Made by a program: the position numbers and the translations under genes | DNA from: Petunia secreta | Taxonomy: Eukaryota; Streptophyta; Magnoliopsida; Solanales; Solanaceae | Reading direction: 5' to 3' | Length of the DNA: 64,000 nucleotides | Assembly (NCBI GenBank): GCA_029990175.1 | Contig: JARKIP010000023.1 | Span: 27,981,501-28,045,500, forward strand | Shown: one piece after another, positions 35,229-46,404 of the stretch | Layout: each line of letters starts with the position of its first letter | Numbering within the stretch: position 1 is the first letter of the stretch | The notes under the pieces: generated by a model | Databases searched by the model: none | What the model was told of the DNA's origin: nothing | Seen by the model: the letters and a program-made list of their open reading frames with translations, nothing else

Positions 35229-35388
35229 AGAGGGTGTTTGACTAAATTTATAAGCTAGTCAAACCGGCTTATAAGAAATTTTTAGTTTACCTACGCATTT
35301 GATAACACCAAAAGTGTTTATAAGCAAAGCCAAAAACTGCTTATAAGCTAGTTTGACTAGCTTATAAGTTTAACCAAACACCCCCTTT
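35229..35388. mobile_element. Foldback MITE, hAT-like
   Basis: Long inverted repeats: gggtgtttgactaaatttat with ataagctagtcaaa on the left, and tttgactagcttat with aagtttaaccaaacaccccc on the right. The unit of about 160 bp can fold almost end to end. The ggtgtttg terminus is common in hAT-type plant MITEs. I could not settle an 8-bp target duplication. Related ataagc-rich sequence continues to about 35840, possibly a second nested copy. Confidence 0.65.
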
Positions 35389-35889
35389 ATAACTTAAAAT
35401 GATTATAAGCCAAGTGCTTATAAACCAAAATCGGCCATAAGCCATAAGTTAGTCACAACCAACTTATGACTTTACAACTTATAAGTACTTTTAGTTTAAC
35501 CAAGTATCTTACTATTTTATCCTTAAATAATTTGGTTATCCATGAAATATCATTTGTAAAATTAAATTTTCATCTCTCCCGTCATTTTATATTTGCCATT
35601 ATTTATTTTTAATGTTAAAGAACTTTTAAATTTACGTTTTGTTATAACATAAAGGATATTTTAGTCATTTTAACAAAAAAGTATTTATCAGCACTTTTTA
35701 CCAAAAAAACCAGCTGCTTGTTACCAGATTCAACACTTCTATCCAAACTCAAAACTGCTTATTTATAAGATCATCTTCAGCACCTAAAAGTGTTTATCAA
35801 CACTTGACTCTTATCAGCAGCTTTAAATCAGCTAACCCTAAATCAGCTAACCCTAAATTTATTTGTAATGTATTTCTATAGTTCTTGAT

Positions 35890-36559
35890 GTTGGAATAGT
35901 TACTTGGATTTTGAAAGAAGTCATATAAAAGACGAAGAAGTAATGTTAATGAGAGATTTTAAGGGTATAGAAAAATAGTGATTGTATTTCTTGAGAACAG
36001 GCGAATTTTCGGAGAATCGCTTAATGATTAACACAATAGGGGAGAGGGGTATTATAGTTATGCTTATGCCTAAAATTTGCCTACTAGGTTAAACGCATAG
36101 AATTTATAGAAGAGCCTCAAACAATACGGTAAAATACGAGGAAAAGTAAACAAAATTGAGAAATAAGAAAATAAGCAGAAAAAGTAAGTAGTTGTATTCC
36201 TTGAGAATAGTCGGATTCTATGAGAATCGCTTGATGTACAATACAATGTGGGGGGAGGGGAGGTATTTATAACTATGATTTATCCAATCCTAATTATGGT
36301 GAAATACAAAGACTAATAAGAATGTGGGCATGTTTACTCAAGGCGGTGGTATATACTATCCCTTACTAGGAGACTATAAACATTAAGGCAGCGGGATATA
36401 TATATACTTTGCATCTCATGGCCGAGACCAACTAAGCGGATGTGGTTCGGCAAGCAGGCATGTATCCTCTGCGCCCGGTGACTTATAGGCTAAGTCTAAT
36501 CTTCGCCAGCTGGACTCATATACCCGTAATCATAGGTGGTGTATTTTTACCCACAGTCA
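35890..36559 (-). repeat. LTR fragments, minus orientation
   Basis: On the minus strand it starts tgtgggtaaaaatacaccac at 36559, directly after a polypurine-like agaggggactgac (36560-36572). TATA-like ataaatacc is at 36265-36273. The downstream part (with gcgattctc) appears twice, at about 36240-36130 and 36060-35930. It is homologous, in opposite orientation, to 38205-38465. Confidence 0.65.
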
Positions 36560-38204
36560 GTCCCCTCTGTTGCTGAGTACTGACGTAAGCAGTTAGGAAG
36601 TGAAAGAAGTACACAGAAGATATATGTGAAAAGATATCTCATTGACTCCTTGAAACTTGCAGTCTCTTTGACCGAGACAAACACTTGATTTCTTCTAGAA
36701 TTCCATGTGTCTTCATCTGATTAGCTGCTATTGATTCCATGTACCTTTCCCATAATCTCATTTTACTACGCTGAATCATTCCATATCTCCAGGCCATAAT
36801 TATATTGAATGTTTCGTGCTCCATCTTTGGCTCATTCCGCCTGTAAAAGGGGCTTCATAGTAGATGAAAGTTTCAAACACCTTTAAAAAACACATTATCT
36901 TCTTTAGAGCCTTCTCATGAAAGAATAACTCTTCTTCTTCAAAAATGTTTTAACTTGGATCCTAGTTTGATATTCCCAAAACAACTTCTTTATTCAAAAT
37001 GAATGGTGTTTGAGAAAATTGAAAACAAAGAAACTTCCATAGTTATCTTTCTTTTTTCATCCATACATGACATGATAAATGAAGTCTCCCAAGTCATGAA
37101 GTTTGATCGGGATCCTAACGACGTTATCTGGAATGTCATTTTTATGGCATGTGCATTGATTACGGTGCACTCGTTTTCTAACACAACGGTTGCTGTGATA
37201 TCCTCTTGTCATGTAGAGCTCCTCAAGAGAAGAATGTCTGCCAAGCAAGACTTCTGAATCTGCTCGTCTTTTGGCTCAGTTGGACAAATAGTCTAGAGTT
37301 AGCGCCAGCTGATGCGGTAGAGCCTTTACTATAGTATTCTCTCCTTCTTCGGGTGATTGATATGTAATAAATCTCTCTAAAACCTCAGCATCCAGGGCTG
37401 TCGCATACATCTACTCTTGTTTGCAGTTTGGAGGTTGCATCAGCTTCCAATCTCCAGGAGAAGAGGGTGAACATTGGTGCTCCTGCAGTCGCTGATCGTT
37501 CTATGTTGGCGTCTCTTTTATATGGTACTAGTTGAAACTACCCACTTACCCGCTGCTTCTTTCACTGTTCTACTGAGGGTTTCCTCAGTTGGACTGATTC
37601 TACAATGTCAGTGATACATCGACATGATGAATTGGTGATGTTGCTGCTCGAGGTATTATGTTGGTAATGTCCTCTTTCGTACGCCGAGAGAAGCGTCGAT
37701 GCAAGAGCTACAGTCCAGACGAAGGATTTCGGTCGTGCTAAATTCAGAGGACCTTGAAGTCTGTCTTTTAAGACCTTTTAGTTTTCATAAAAGCACTTAT
37801 AATGAACAATATTGTATTCAGAAGAAACTTGATTGTATATTGTAAGCCTATGGGCTTTTGATACTAATAAAAACGAACGTTCATCAATATTTTGTAAGTA
37901 CTTGCGTATTTACTTGTAATTTAGTCAAGCAGTATTGTCTGGGTGCCTTTCTGGACATTTGTCTTTAAAAGATGGGTGTGCGCTTGTTGGATGTCGTTTT
38001 ATGCATCAACGAGTGATGGCTTAGATTATGTCTGTAGTAGACGACTTTATATAGGGCAAAACTCGCGCCAGCAAGGGGACGTCTATAGCATGTTGTATGT
38101 AACGGAAAATTTTTGCGTTCAAGCTAGAGCAATTGTGCTTGTCCACTCGAGTACTTAACTCTTTAACGACAAGATGCGGGTGGGCGGCCCCACCGGTATT
38201 ATGT
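36560..38204. other. Interval between two inverted LTRs
   Basis: About 1.65 kb flanked by LTR starts facing away from each other. A plus-strand frame at 37003-37257 (84 residues) and a minus-strand frame at 36639-36824 have no recognised relatives. It may be retroelement 3' internal sequence. No pol motif seen. Confidence 0.45.
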
Positions 38205-38520
38205 CGGTAAAAAAAGGTCACCTATGGTTATGGGGATATGAGTCCAGCTGACGAGACTAGGCTTAGCTTAAGTCACCGGGCGCAAAGGATACACGCCTGC
38301 TCCTCGAGCCACGACCCCTTAGTCGGTACAGACCATAGGACGCAATCCCGGCACACTAGGGTTTATATTAGTTAGGATTTAGTATGTAACACCGTCCTGA
38401 GAAAATAGGCCCAAGACAATATTAGTCTTTGTATTTTACCATAATTGGGACTGGGTAAATCATAGTGTGTGGGCAAAAATACGCCACCTATGATTACAGG
38501 GATACGAGTGTTGAACCCCA
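38205..38520 (+). repeat. LTR fragment, plus orientation
   Basis: Starts tgtcggtaaaaaaaggtcac and contains atgagtccagctgacgaga and aagtcaccgggcgcaaagg, the inverted counterpart of 36421-36559. At 38464 the start of the same LTR (gggcaaaaatacgccacct) begins again and is truncated. Confidence 0.65.
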
Positions 38521-39059
38521 AAAATTACCTATGTTTAAGGGTTAACATCCGGGTATAAGTTTTTCAATAAAATGGAGACTCCAAAGGGTTTCTTTGAAGT
38601 TGCCACCTAATTTAAAAAAATTAGGAACCAAAAGTTAATTAATGAGTGCAATTATTCCTTATTTAAAAGGAAAATGATTTTAGAGATTCTAGGTAAGTGG
38701 ATCTTTTAAATTCGAAAGAAGGTCCCTATTACAGAAGCACTTTCCAAAATCCGCTAAAAAAAGGTTAATCCGACGGTTTTCACGAATTTTAATAATTTAG
38801 AAATTATTTGAAAAAATATATTATAAATAAATAAAGGGATAATAAATCAATAAGTACATAAATAAAATAAGTAGATAAGTAGTAAACCAATAATAAATAA
38901 ATAAATAGGTAATAAATGATGGGAGATTAATTAAATGAATAAAATAAATAAATAATAATAATAATTAATTAATTTAAATAAATAAATAATAATTAAACCA
39001 AAACAATAAGTAAGGCAAGTATGATTTTTGCAGCATACAAAATAAGTCGATGAATGAGA
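38521..39059. other. AT-rich low-complexity stretch
   Basis: (aata)n-rich sequence at about 38815-39005 (many aataaat units). No gene seen. Confidence 0.6.
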
Positions 39060-39720
39060 TAAAAGGTCTCAAGTTGACCTACCAAATCTTAGTCTACGCA
39101 GGTACAAAACATAATGCTTTTGCAGGACAACCAACCGGCGAGACACACCACGGTGTCGGTTGACTTGTCTATTTATAATCTACTTAGGTACGAAACATGA
39201 AGATATTGCAGGACAACCAACCGGCGAGACACACCGCACATGGTATCTCAAAGTTGACTTGTATAATCTATACTCTGAACAAGTACAAAACTTAATGCTT
39301 TTGCAGGACAACCAACCAGCGAGACACACCGAATATGGTGTCTCATAGCCGACTTGTCTAATATATAATCTATGCAAGTACAAAAATATAAAGATATTGC
39401 AGGACAACCAACCGCCGAGACACACCGTTCCTGGTGTCTCAAAGTTGACTTGTCTATTTTATAACCTAAACAAGTGTGAACTATAAAGCTTTTGCAGGAC
39501 AACCAACCAGCGAGACACACCGAACATGGTGTCTTAGCTGACTTGTCTAATCTATAATCTATGCAAGTATGAAACATAATGCTTTTGCAGGACAACCAAC
39601 CAACGAGACACACCGAATATGGTGTCTCATAGTTGACTTGTCAATAATAATCTAAACAAGTACGAAACATAATGCTTTTGTTGGACAACCAACCGGCGAG
39701 ACACACTGAATATGGATAAA
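39060..39720. repeat. Minisatellite, about 93-bp units
   Basis: Seven units, each with caggacaaccaacc, gcgagacacacc, ggtgtct and ttgacttgtct, starting near 39122, 39208, 39303, 39399, 39494, 39587 and 39681. Unit length varies from 86 to 96 bp. Minus-strand frames reading CLAGWLSCKS repeatedly are artefacts of it. It abuts a retroelement gag stub. Confidence 0.9.
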
Positions 39721-39903
39721 GTACTCAAAAATTTGCATAATTCTCTGCTTTTGAATTTTCTAAGTCCTTTGTTAGTGCATCTAAGCGAGCATTAATGGCT
39801 TCTTGTCTGGCCAAATTGGCTGCACGTTCCTCTTGGAACAAAGTCACCAAATGTGCCAGTTCTTGCTGAATTTAATCTCCCATAACTCCCTGCTCTGATA
39901 CCA
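39721..39903 (-). pseudogene. Retroelement gag N-terminal stub with primer-binding site
   Basis: Minus strand: tggtatcagagc at 39903-39892 is an initiator-tRNA primer-binding site. A frame then reads IQQELAHLVTLFQEERAANL and continues LARQEAINARLDALTKDLE with one stop near the start. An N-terminal gag of this helical type is common in plant gypsy elements. The frame ends where the 93-bp minisatellite begins, so the remaining element is lost or replaced by repeats. Confidence 0.65.
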
Positions 39904-39908
39904 AGTTG

Positions 39909-40370
39909 TGACGGTCCCTTGATATGGATCTAGTTATGGGTTGATGCAACACAAAATCAGAATTAATGGGGAGGGAATTAGGAGTTTGGGAGTAGGTTTT
40001 CCTCCTGCGACTTATGGTGCTGATTCGTTAAGAGAGAACCGGCAATCTCTTGAGTTAAAGTATTCAAAAACTTGGATAATTTTCTGCTTACCTTTAATTG
40101 AAGTAAAATAGAGTTCAAATACAATACTGAAAAGATAACCACAGCCTAAACACAAGGACATAACTTCCTACTTTTCCTCTATATAAGAATCTAGAGGAAC
40201 TGCAAATAACTACTACAAAGAAATAGAAAATATGTCTACAGATAAGCTGCAGATTAATACTTAGAAATCTAATAAACTATCTATGTTTTAAGACATAAGG
40301 ACTACTAACATTAAGACTAGAGGACTGCTAACAATGTGCACTCGCAAACATGTGTTATCAAAACTTAAAA
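39909..40370 (-). repeat. LTR adjoining the gag stub
   Basis: On the minus strand it ends in gggaccgtca five bases before the primer-binding site. It has a TATA-like cttatatagagg (about 40178-40189). The far end is uncertain because no second copy is present. Confidence 0.5.
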
Positions 40371-41310
40371 GTATTGTAAGTATAATATGATACTTCAAGT
40401 AAAAGAGTTCAAGAATTCTATGAGTCAGTTCGTGATGATACTGAATTCTGAGGATGCAGTAATATAAACAACTTCTTCAAGCTGGAAGAACTTTAATTGG
40501 CATCAAACTAAAATAACCAATATCTCGAAGAAAAACTTGAGTGCATCTAAACAAGTTTTTGATGCAAAGACAACCCTTAGCTTTATGGAGAACCAGGAGT
40601 TACTCTTTGAAAGGACTTTCAAACTGCTGTTCGAGTTGGACAGCATTGCGGAAGATCAATGATAGGCATGTCTAGTAGAATTCAGAAGTGCAAGAAACAG
40701 GTTAATACAAGGGATGGTGAAGCTTGTTAGGGCATATTACTGATGTTAGAATTGATCAAAGTCAAGTTTTTTATCAAGGAGATAAACTAATGCAGTTTGC
40801 TATACATTTTTTTTTTTTGGGCGTACTAATACAGTTTGCCATATTTTGAGAATTATGTCTCATTCTTAGAGAAATCAATGCCTGTTTTCATTTTCCAGAG
40901 CAAACCAGAAGCAACATACCAATTACTTCTTTTAATCTTACAGCATAATGATCAATGGAGTTAATTGTGTATTAGTCCCCTTCAAATTTAAACTGTCACT
41001 TAAAATACTGCGAGCTCTTGTTTTCTTTGAACTGGTAAGTAAGGATATTATAGATAAACATCAAAACACTACGATGGTGCTTGGTAATTACAAAGTGTGA
41101 GAACCATCAACGACAAAAATAATATACTCAGTGTGATCCCACAAGTGGAGCCACACCAACAACAATAAAAGTGTGAGAACCCTCTATGCAAAAACAAAAG
41201 AAGAGCTCCCTTCATTACATAATTCTACCTATTCTTGAAGCAAATTAATGAAATCCAGCGTGCTATTTTAACCCTTTACATCCAACAAACTCACTGTTCT
41301 TACATTATGA
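40371..41310. other. Spacer, no gene seen
   Basis: AT-rich, with one T run near 40808. I looked here for downstream NSUN6 exons on the minus strand (the methyltransferase CAAPGGKT-type motif) and saw none. Confidence 0.5.
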
Positions 41311-41315
41311 CTACT

Positions 41316-41544
41316 TGCTGAAAGAGGGAGAGATTAAGAGAGTAAAAGTTCATCTCATTATTGGTAATTCATACAACTGATTTCTTAGCTCAGCTAAGAC
41401 TATTTATAGAAATGGAAAGCTTAGTAATCAAGCTAACTCAAAGTTAGTTACTAACTAACTAACTATCCTAACTGATCTTACTAGTTATTGAAGTTGACAC
41501 TTTGGTCCTCATCTTAGATCATCAGCACAATTGCTTGCTCAATA
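41316..41544 (-). repeat. 3' LTR of short-LTR copia
   Basis: Nearly identical to 45867-46095; a few substitutions are visible (for example caaagttag versus caatgttag). TATA-like ctataaatag region present on the minus strand (about 41399-41409). Confidence 0.92.
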
Positions 41545-41551
41545 CTCCCCT

Positions 41552-42367
41552 TCAATCTAGAGAGTGAAACACATCATGAACTCCTAGATTGGCCAGCAAC
41601 AGCTTGTGCTGAACACCTCCTAATCCTTTGGTCATGAGATCTGCCACTTGCATCCTGGTAGGAATGTACTGAGTGTCAATCAAACCATCCTTGAGTCTCT
41701 CTCTGACAAAATGACAGTCTATCTCTATGTGTTTGGTTCTTTCATGAAAAATAGGATTTGCTGCAATTTGAATTGCTGCTTTGCTATCACAGTGCAGCTG
41801 CACAGGTCTTTGTACCTCATTGTTTAACTCCTCCAGAGTCCTACTAGCCAAACAATCTCAGCTACCACAGTTGCCATGCTCCTATACTCAGCTTCAGCTG
41901 AGCTTCTACTAACTGTGTGTTGTTTCTTGGACTTCCAAGATATAAGTGAATTCCCTAGCTTAACTGCATAGCCTGACACAGACCTTCTAGTGTTGGGGGC
42001 AAGCTGCCCAATCAAAATCACAGTAAGCAGTAAGGTGATCACATATTCCTTTCTTCAAGAATATTCCCTGACCTGGAGATCCCTTTATATATCTCACTAC
42101 TCTCAATGTTGCATCAAGATGAGATTGTTTTGGCTGCTGCATGAACTGACTAAGCACTTGCACAACAAAACTTATGTCTGGCCTTGTAATGGTTAGGTAG
42201 AGCATTTTCCCTATCAATCTTTGATAGGACTCTACATCCTGTAGTTCTGTGTCATCAGTCCTTCCAAGATGTCTGTCATACTCTACTGTAGTCAGCCTTC
42301 GATTCTGTTCCATTGGGGTCGATACTGGTTTACATGCTCCTAGGCCAACACTTGATATTAACTCCAA
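41552..42367 (-). pseudogene. Copia RT C-terminus and RNase H
   Basis: Frame 42367-41987 carries ITRPDISFVVQVLSQFMQQP and HLDATLRVVRYIKGSP. The next frame gives TRRSVSGYAVKLGNSLISW, then VSRSSAEAEYRSMA (RNase H). The last frame gives QLHCDSKAAIQIAANPIFHE, RTKHIEIDCHFVRERL and VADLMTKGL, the usual C-terminus. There is one frame change near 42000, another near 41830, and a stop at 42378-42380 separating it from the RT palm. Confidence 0.9.
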
Positions 42368-42379
42368 GGCATACTTCCT

Positions 42380-42960
42380 CTAGTTCAGTAAGATCCCCTT
42401 TTCTGATCTCAGCACCTCAATGCCCAAGAAGTATTTCAGCTCACCCAAGTCCTTCATTTTGAAGTTCTGATTCAGGATGCTATTTGTTTTTGCAATCAGA
42501 CTGCTGCTGTTCCCAGTTATCAACAGATCATCCACATAGATTAGGACAATTACAATAGTTCCCTCATGTTTGTTGAATAGAGAATGATCATAAGCACTCT
42601 GCATAAAGCCAGCTTGTATAAGTGCATTGGTGAGCTTAATGTTCCATTGCCTTGATGCTTGCTTCAACCCATAAAGGGATTTCAGCAGCCTACATACTTT
42701 ATTCTCCCCTTGGCTGTGAAAACCCTGTGGCAAGGCCATATAGACCTCTTCAAAGAGATCACCTTGTAGGAATGCATTGTTGACATCCATTTGGAAAAGG
42801 ACCCAACCTTTAGAGGCAGCAACAGAGATGACAGTTCTCACAGTAACCATCTTGGCTACAGGTGAAAAGGTTTCATGGTAGTCAAGTTCCTCTTGTTGGG
42901 TGTAGCCTTTAGCTACTAGCCTGGCTTTACACCTATCAACCTCACCATTAGCTTTGTATT
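42380..42960 (-). pseudogene. Copia reverse transcriptase
   Basis: An open frame of 156 codons contains LFQMDVNNAFLQGDL, LYGLKQASRQWN and the catalytic YVDDLLITGN, followed by MKDLGELKYFLGIEVLRS. The upstream part (RCKARLVAKGYTQQEELDY) is in the adjoining frame up to 42960. Catalytic Asp residues are intact in sequence. It copies element RNA to cDNA in cytoplasmic particles. Confidence 0.92.
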
Positions 42961-43696
42961 ATATTTTGTATACCCATTTTGACCCAATGGGATGCTTTCC
43001 AGGAGGCAAAGTGACAATCTCCCAAGTGTTGTTGTCCTTAAGTGCCTGCAACTCCTGGTCCATAGCAGCGAGCCACCTTTCATCTTTAGAAGCCTCTGCA
43101 TATGTCTTAGGCTCAATATATGTAGAGAATGCAGTCAAGTAGGCTTGGTAATGGGCTGGTAAGTGCTCATAAGAAACAAAGTTGGCTATTAGATAAGCCA
43201 CATCCTTGTGCCCTTTGCTGGTGGTCACAAAATCCTTGAGCCATATTGGAGGCCCTGCCTTCCTAGAAGGCCTAGGATGTGTGTGTGCTGGAGGAAGGAC
43301 CTCAGTGGGTTGCTCCAAGCCCCTTAGTGGATCCTCATTTGCAATGATTGTCTCTTCTGATTCAGGCTGAACTGAGGATGAAGGATTAACTGCATTGGAA
43401 GTGTCCAAAGAAGCACCCTCATGGTGTGTCATGGCTTCTCTACTGACTATTATGATTCTTGCTTCCATGTCATAGAGTCTATATCCTTTCTGAGTCTCAG
43501 AATAGCCAATAAAGACTGTTCTCTTTTCTCTAGGAGCAAATTTGTCACCCTTTGGTAGAGCTGCAGCATAGGCCAAACAGCCAAACACCCTTAAGTGATC
43601 CAGTGTGGCCTGCTTCCCATAAAGAGCTGTGTATGGACTCTGATTCTGTAGGACTGCTGTGGGGAGTCTGTTGATAAGATACACAACAGTTTTCAC
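42959..43696 (-). pseudogene. Copia integrase C-terminus and linker
   Basis: A 245-codon open frame: VVYLINRLPTAVLQNQSPY, LDHLRVFGCLAYAA, KRTVFIGYSETQKGYRLYD, then a Ser/Pro-rich linker and AAMDQELQALKDNNTWEIV before the RT. This is the standard region between integrase core and RT in plant copia elements. Confidence 0.88.
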
Positions 43697-44540
43697 ACAA
43701 TCTCCCTAGAATCTGGTTGGTACTCCACTCTGAAACTTGAGTGCTCTAGCCATTTCTAGAATGTGTCTATGTTTTCTTTCCACAACACCATTTTGTTGTG
43801 GAGTATATGGACAGCTACTTTGGTGAATAATGCCAAGAAAAGCTAATAGTTCATTACAACTGGAGTTAAAAAAGCTTTGTCCCATTATCTGACCTTAGAG
43901 CCTTAACAGAAACACTAAATTGATTCTTTATTAACAGCAGAAAATTATTAAGTATGACAGGGACTTCATTTTTTGACTGAATTAGACATAACCAGGTGTA
44001 CCTGCTGAAATCATCAACAATGGTCACAAAGTAATGCTTTCTATCATAAGTGGGAATTCTATAAGGTCCCCAAACATCTAGGTGCAACAACTGAAAAATT
44101 CCTGCTGTCTTAGTACTACTATGTGGAAACTGTAGTCTGCATTGCTTTGCCAGTGGACAAATATCACAACCTTTGGTCTCCTTGGTATCAATTTTATCTT
44201 GTAGTCCTGGAATTTGATGAAGAGATCTTATTGAGGCATGTCCAAACCTGTGATGCCATAGTGTTGTTTGTACTTCTCTTTTTACTATACTTCCAGCTGT
44301 TATTGAACTTGTATTCTCTTCATTACATATAGGCCATTCAGCTCCTTACCAGTCCCCAAGACCTTGCCATTGTGTAGATCCTGAAAGACACAGTAGCCAG
44401 GATAAAAGGTGATAGAACAACTGAGGTCTTTAGTAGCCAGGATAAAAGGTGATAGAACAACTGAGGTCTTTAGTAAGCTTGGAGACTGACAATAGGTTAA
44501 ATTTGAATTCTGGTGCATGCAGCACATTACTTATACAGTG
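43697..44540 (-). pseudogene. Copia integrase core
   Basis: Frame 44090-43866 carries LHLDVWGPYRIPTYDRKHYF, VDDFSRYTW and ALRSDNGTKLF (first and second catalytic Asp). NGVVERKHRHILEMA with the Glu follows in shifted frames near 43795-43740. A direct 40-bp duplication (units at 44391 and 44431) shifts the frame in the pre-integrase region. Confidence 0.85.
44391..44470. repeat. 40-bp tandem duplication inside copia
   Basis: agtagccaggataaaaggtg and the following 20 bases occur twice in direct succession. Because 40 is not a multiple of three, it disrupts the pre-integrase frame. Confidence 0.93.
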
Positions 44541-44586
44541 CTCTGCTAAGATTTGTACTTTCCCTGTGTGTGTTATAGCACATTTA

Positions 44587-45153
44587 TCACCAGTAAGTAG
44601 GTAACTGAACACCATTTTCTGTTTCCCATTTCACTTCTACTAAGTCACTCAGTAGATCTCTATTTGAAGTAATATGATGTGAGGCTCCTGAGTCTGTGAT
44701 CCAATCAGAGGGTGATGCATATGACATCAAAGAAACTATACCTGCCAAATTTTTAGGATACTCAGTTTCTGATTCTTTGTTCAGCATTCCTATGAATTTT
44801 TTGTACTCCTCTCTAGTCAGCACATGCCCCTGATCCTTGCTATTGCTACTATTGCCTGACTCTGCACCATTGTTTGCATAGGGTCTACTTCCCCCACTAT
44901 TGGACTTTTGCTTCCCTTTGAACTCATCAGAAGTTCTTTTGCTTTTGAAATCCTCAGGGTATCCAATCAGCCTGTAACAATTTTCTTTCAAGTGCCCTTT
45001 ACAACCACATTCCTCACAGATCAATGAGGACTTCTTCTGTCTGTAGTTCTTGTACTTTCCTGCCATCATGGTTAAAGGTTCTCTATTCCCATCTATCACT
45101 CCTAGGGTTCTCTGACTCTCCTCTTGTATCACAATAGCATATGCCTCATTCAC
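44587..45153 (-). pseudogene. Copia gag C-terminus and protease
   Basis: The frame begins in NEAYAIVIQEESQR, then has the CCHC knuckle CEECGCKGHLKENC with YRLIGYP, and the protease active site WITDSGASHHIT (DSG) near 44700-44665. It is shifted by one frame relative to the gag N-terminal frame at 45150. Confidence 0.9.
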
Positions 45154-45770
45154 ATTGACAGATGGTTTCTTAGTAGAACATTACTTCTGACATTGCTATA
45201 GCTTTCATTCAAGCCCATTAGAAACTGTAAAATCCTTTGTTGTTCTAAATGCATTACATATGGCCTTGACTCTACATAATCACATGAGGGTGAGGGAATA
45301 AGGACATCTAGTTCATCCCATAAATCCTTTATTTTAGAATAGTATGTAGTGACTGAACTTGTACCTTGTGTTAGGGTTGCAATTTCTGTCCAAATTTGAT
45401 AAATCCTTGTCAAATTCGATCTGTCAAAGCGTTCCTTGAAATCACTCCACACCTTCTTTGCACTTGAAGCATAGACTGTGCTAGGTAGGAATTCTGCAGA
45501 AACAGTGCTACCAATCCAGGACAGGATAACAGCATTACATTTTTCCCACTGTGCCCCTAATTCTCCTTTGTACATACTCTTCACACAAGTTCCATCTATG
45601 AACCCTAGCTTCCCTTTTCCAAGTAGTGCCATCTTCATCGATCTGCTCCACACTGCATAGTTTTCAGGACCTGTAAGCCTGATCAGAATCAACACTAACC
45701 CTGGTGTATCAGAAGCTTGGAGAAACAATGGATGATTGTGGTCAAGAGTTCCAATTATTGCATATGCCAT
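45150..45770 (-). pseudogene. Copia gag N-terminus
   Basis: An open frame from ATG at 45770 (206 codons): LTGPENYAVWSRSMKMALLG, KLGFIDGTC, and YYSKIKDLWDELDVL. This is the gag_3/UBN2-type capsid common in short-LTR plant copia elements. It ends early by frameshift at about 45165, just before the knuckle-containing frame. Confidence 0.9.
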
Positions 45771-45854
45771 TGCTGCAAAGCTTCAAGCTTGAACAATGTC
45801 GAAAACATGTTAAATTTTTGCGGAATTCTTCTATGAGCTAAGCCCTAGTTGCCC

Positions 45855-45866
45855 GCTCTGATACCA
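45855..45866 (-). other. Primer-binding site of short-LTR copia
   Basis: gctctgatacca on the plus strand, i.e. tggtatcagagc on the minus strand, immediately after the 5' LTR. Confidence 0.93.
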
Positions 45867-46095
45867 TGTTGAAAGAGGGAGAGATTAAGAGAGTAAAAGT
45901 TCATCTCATTATTGGTAATTCATACAACTGATTTCTTAGCTCAGCTAAGACTATTTATAGAAATGGAAAGCTTAGTAATCAAGCTAACTCAATGTTAGTT
46001 ACTAACTAACTAACTATCCTAACTGATCCTACTAGGTATTGAAGTTGACATTTTGGTCCTCATCTTAGATCATCAGCACAATTGCTTGCTCAATA
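45867..46095 (-). repeat. 5' LTR of short-LTR copia
   Basis: Partner of 41316-41544. On the minus strand it starts tattgagcaagc and ends ctttcaaca. Confidence 0.92.
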
Positions 46096-46241
46096 CTACT
46101 TCAAAAATTGAACATATAAGGAACAAAGAAAAGGTCAAATCCATAAGAGTTACCACAAGAATCTTGACTGTACATAAACAGTAATGATACGGACTCGCCA
46201 TTACAGAAAAACAGAGAATGTCTAAGATACTATGAGCATAC

Positions 46242-46299
46242 CTAAGGCATGTGCAGTTGCTTGGCAGGTTTTGAAGAAAAATCTCGCCCTCAAGCAAAT
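46242..46299 (-). pseudogene. NSUN6: NSUN6-like exon 5
   Basis: Reads LLEGEIFLQNLPS, then departs from the expected sequence, consistent with a small deletion before acatgccttag. Donor GTATGC follows. The position where the acceptor AG should be reads tg. Confidence 0.7.
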
Positions 46300-46404
46300 C
46301 AGAAATCCAAATATTATACTAATCAAACATTGCCAAATCTACTTACAACTACGGAAAGAAGTTCCTATTTGCAGAAAATCAGAAACCATATATTAATTTG
46401 TATA

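Larger units (their letters stand above)
41316..46095 (-). mobile_element. Ty1/copia retrotransposon (short-LTR type)
   Basis: LTRs of 229 bp at 41316-41544 and 45867-46095. Target duplication ctact at 41311-41315 and 46096-46100. On the minus strand the primer-binding site tggtatcagagc (45866-45855) directly follows the 5' LTR, and a polypurine tract gaaggggag (41553-41545) precedes the 3' LTR. Order is gag, protease, integrase, RT, RNase H. Short LTRs and a single-knuckle gag suggest an Ale/Retrofit-like lineage (inference). It inserted downstream of exon 5 of the NSUN6-like pseudogene. Frameshifts in gag, integrase and RNase H make it non-functional. Confidence 0.93.

Noticed and set aside
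39060..39720. Possible CRISPR-like array
   Set aside because: Repeat units of 86-96 bp lie directly end to end with no unique spacers, in plant DNA. It is a minisatellite.
40371..41310. Search for NSUN6 catalytic exons downstream of the copia element
   Set aside because: No CAAPGGKT-like or catalytic-Cys motif seen in any minus-strand frame in this interval.
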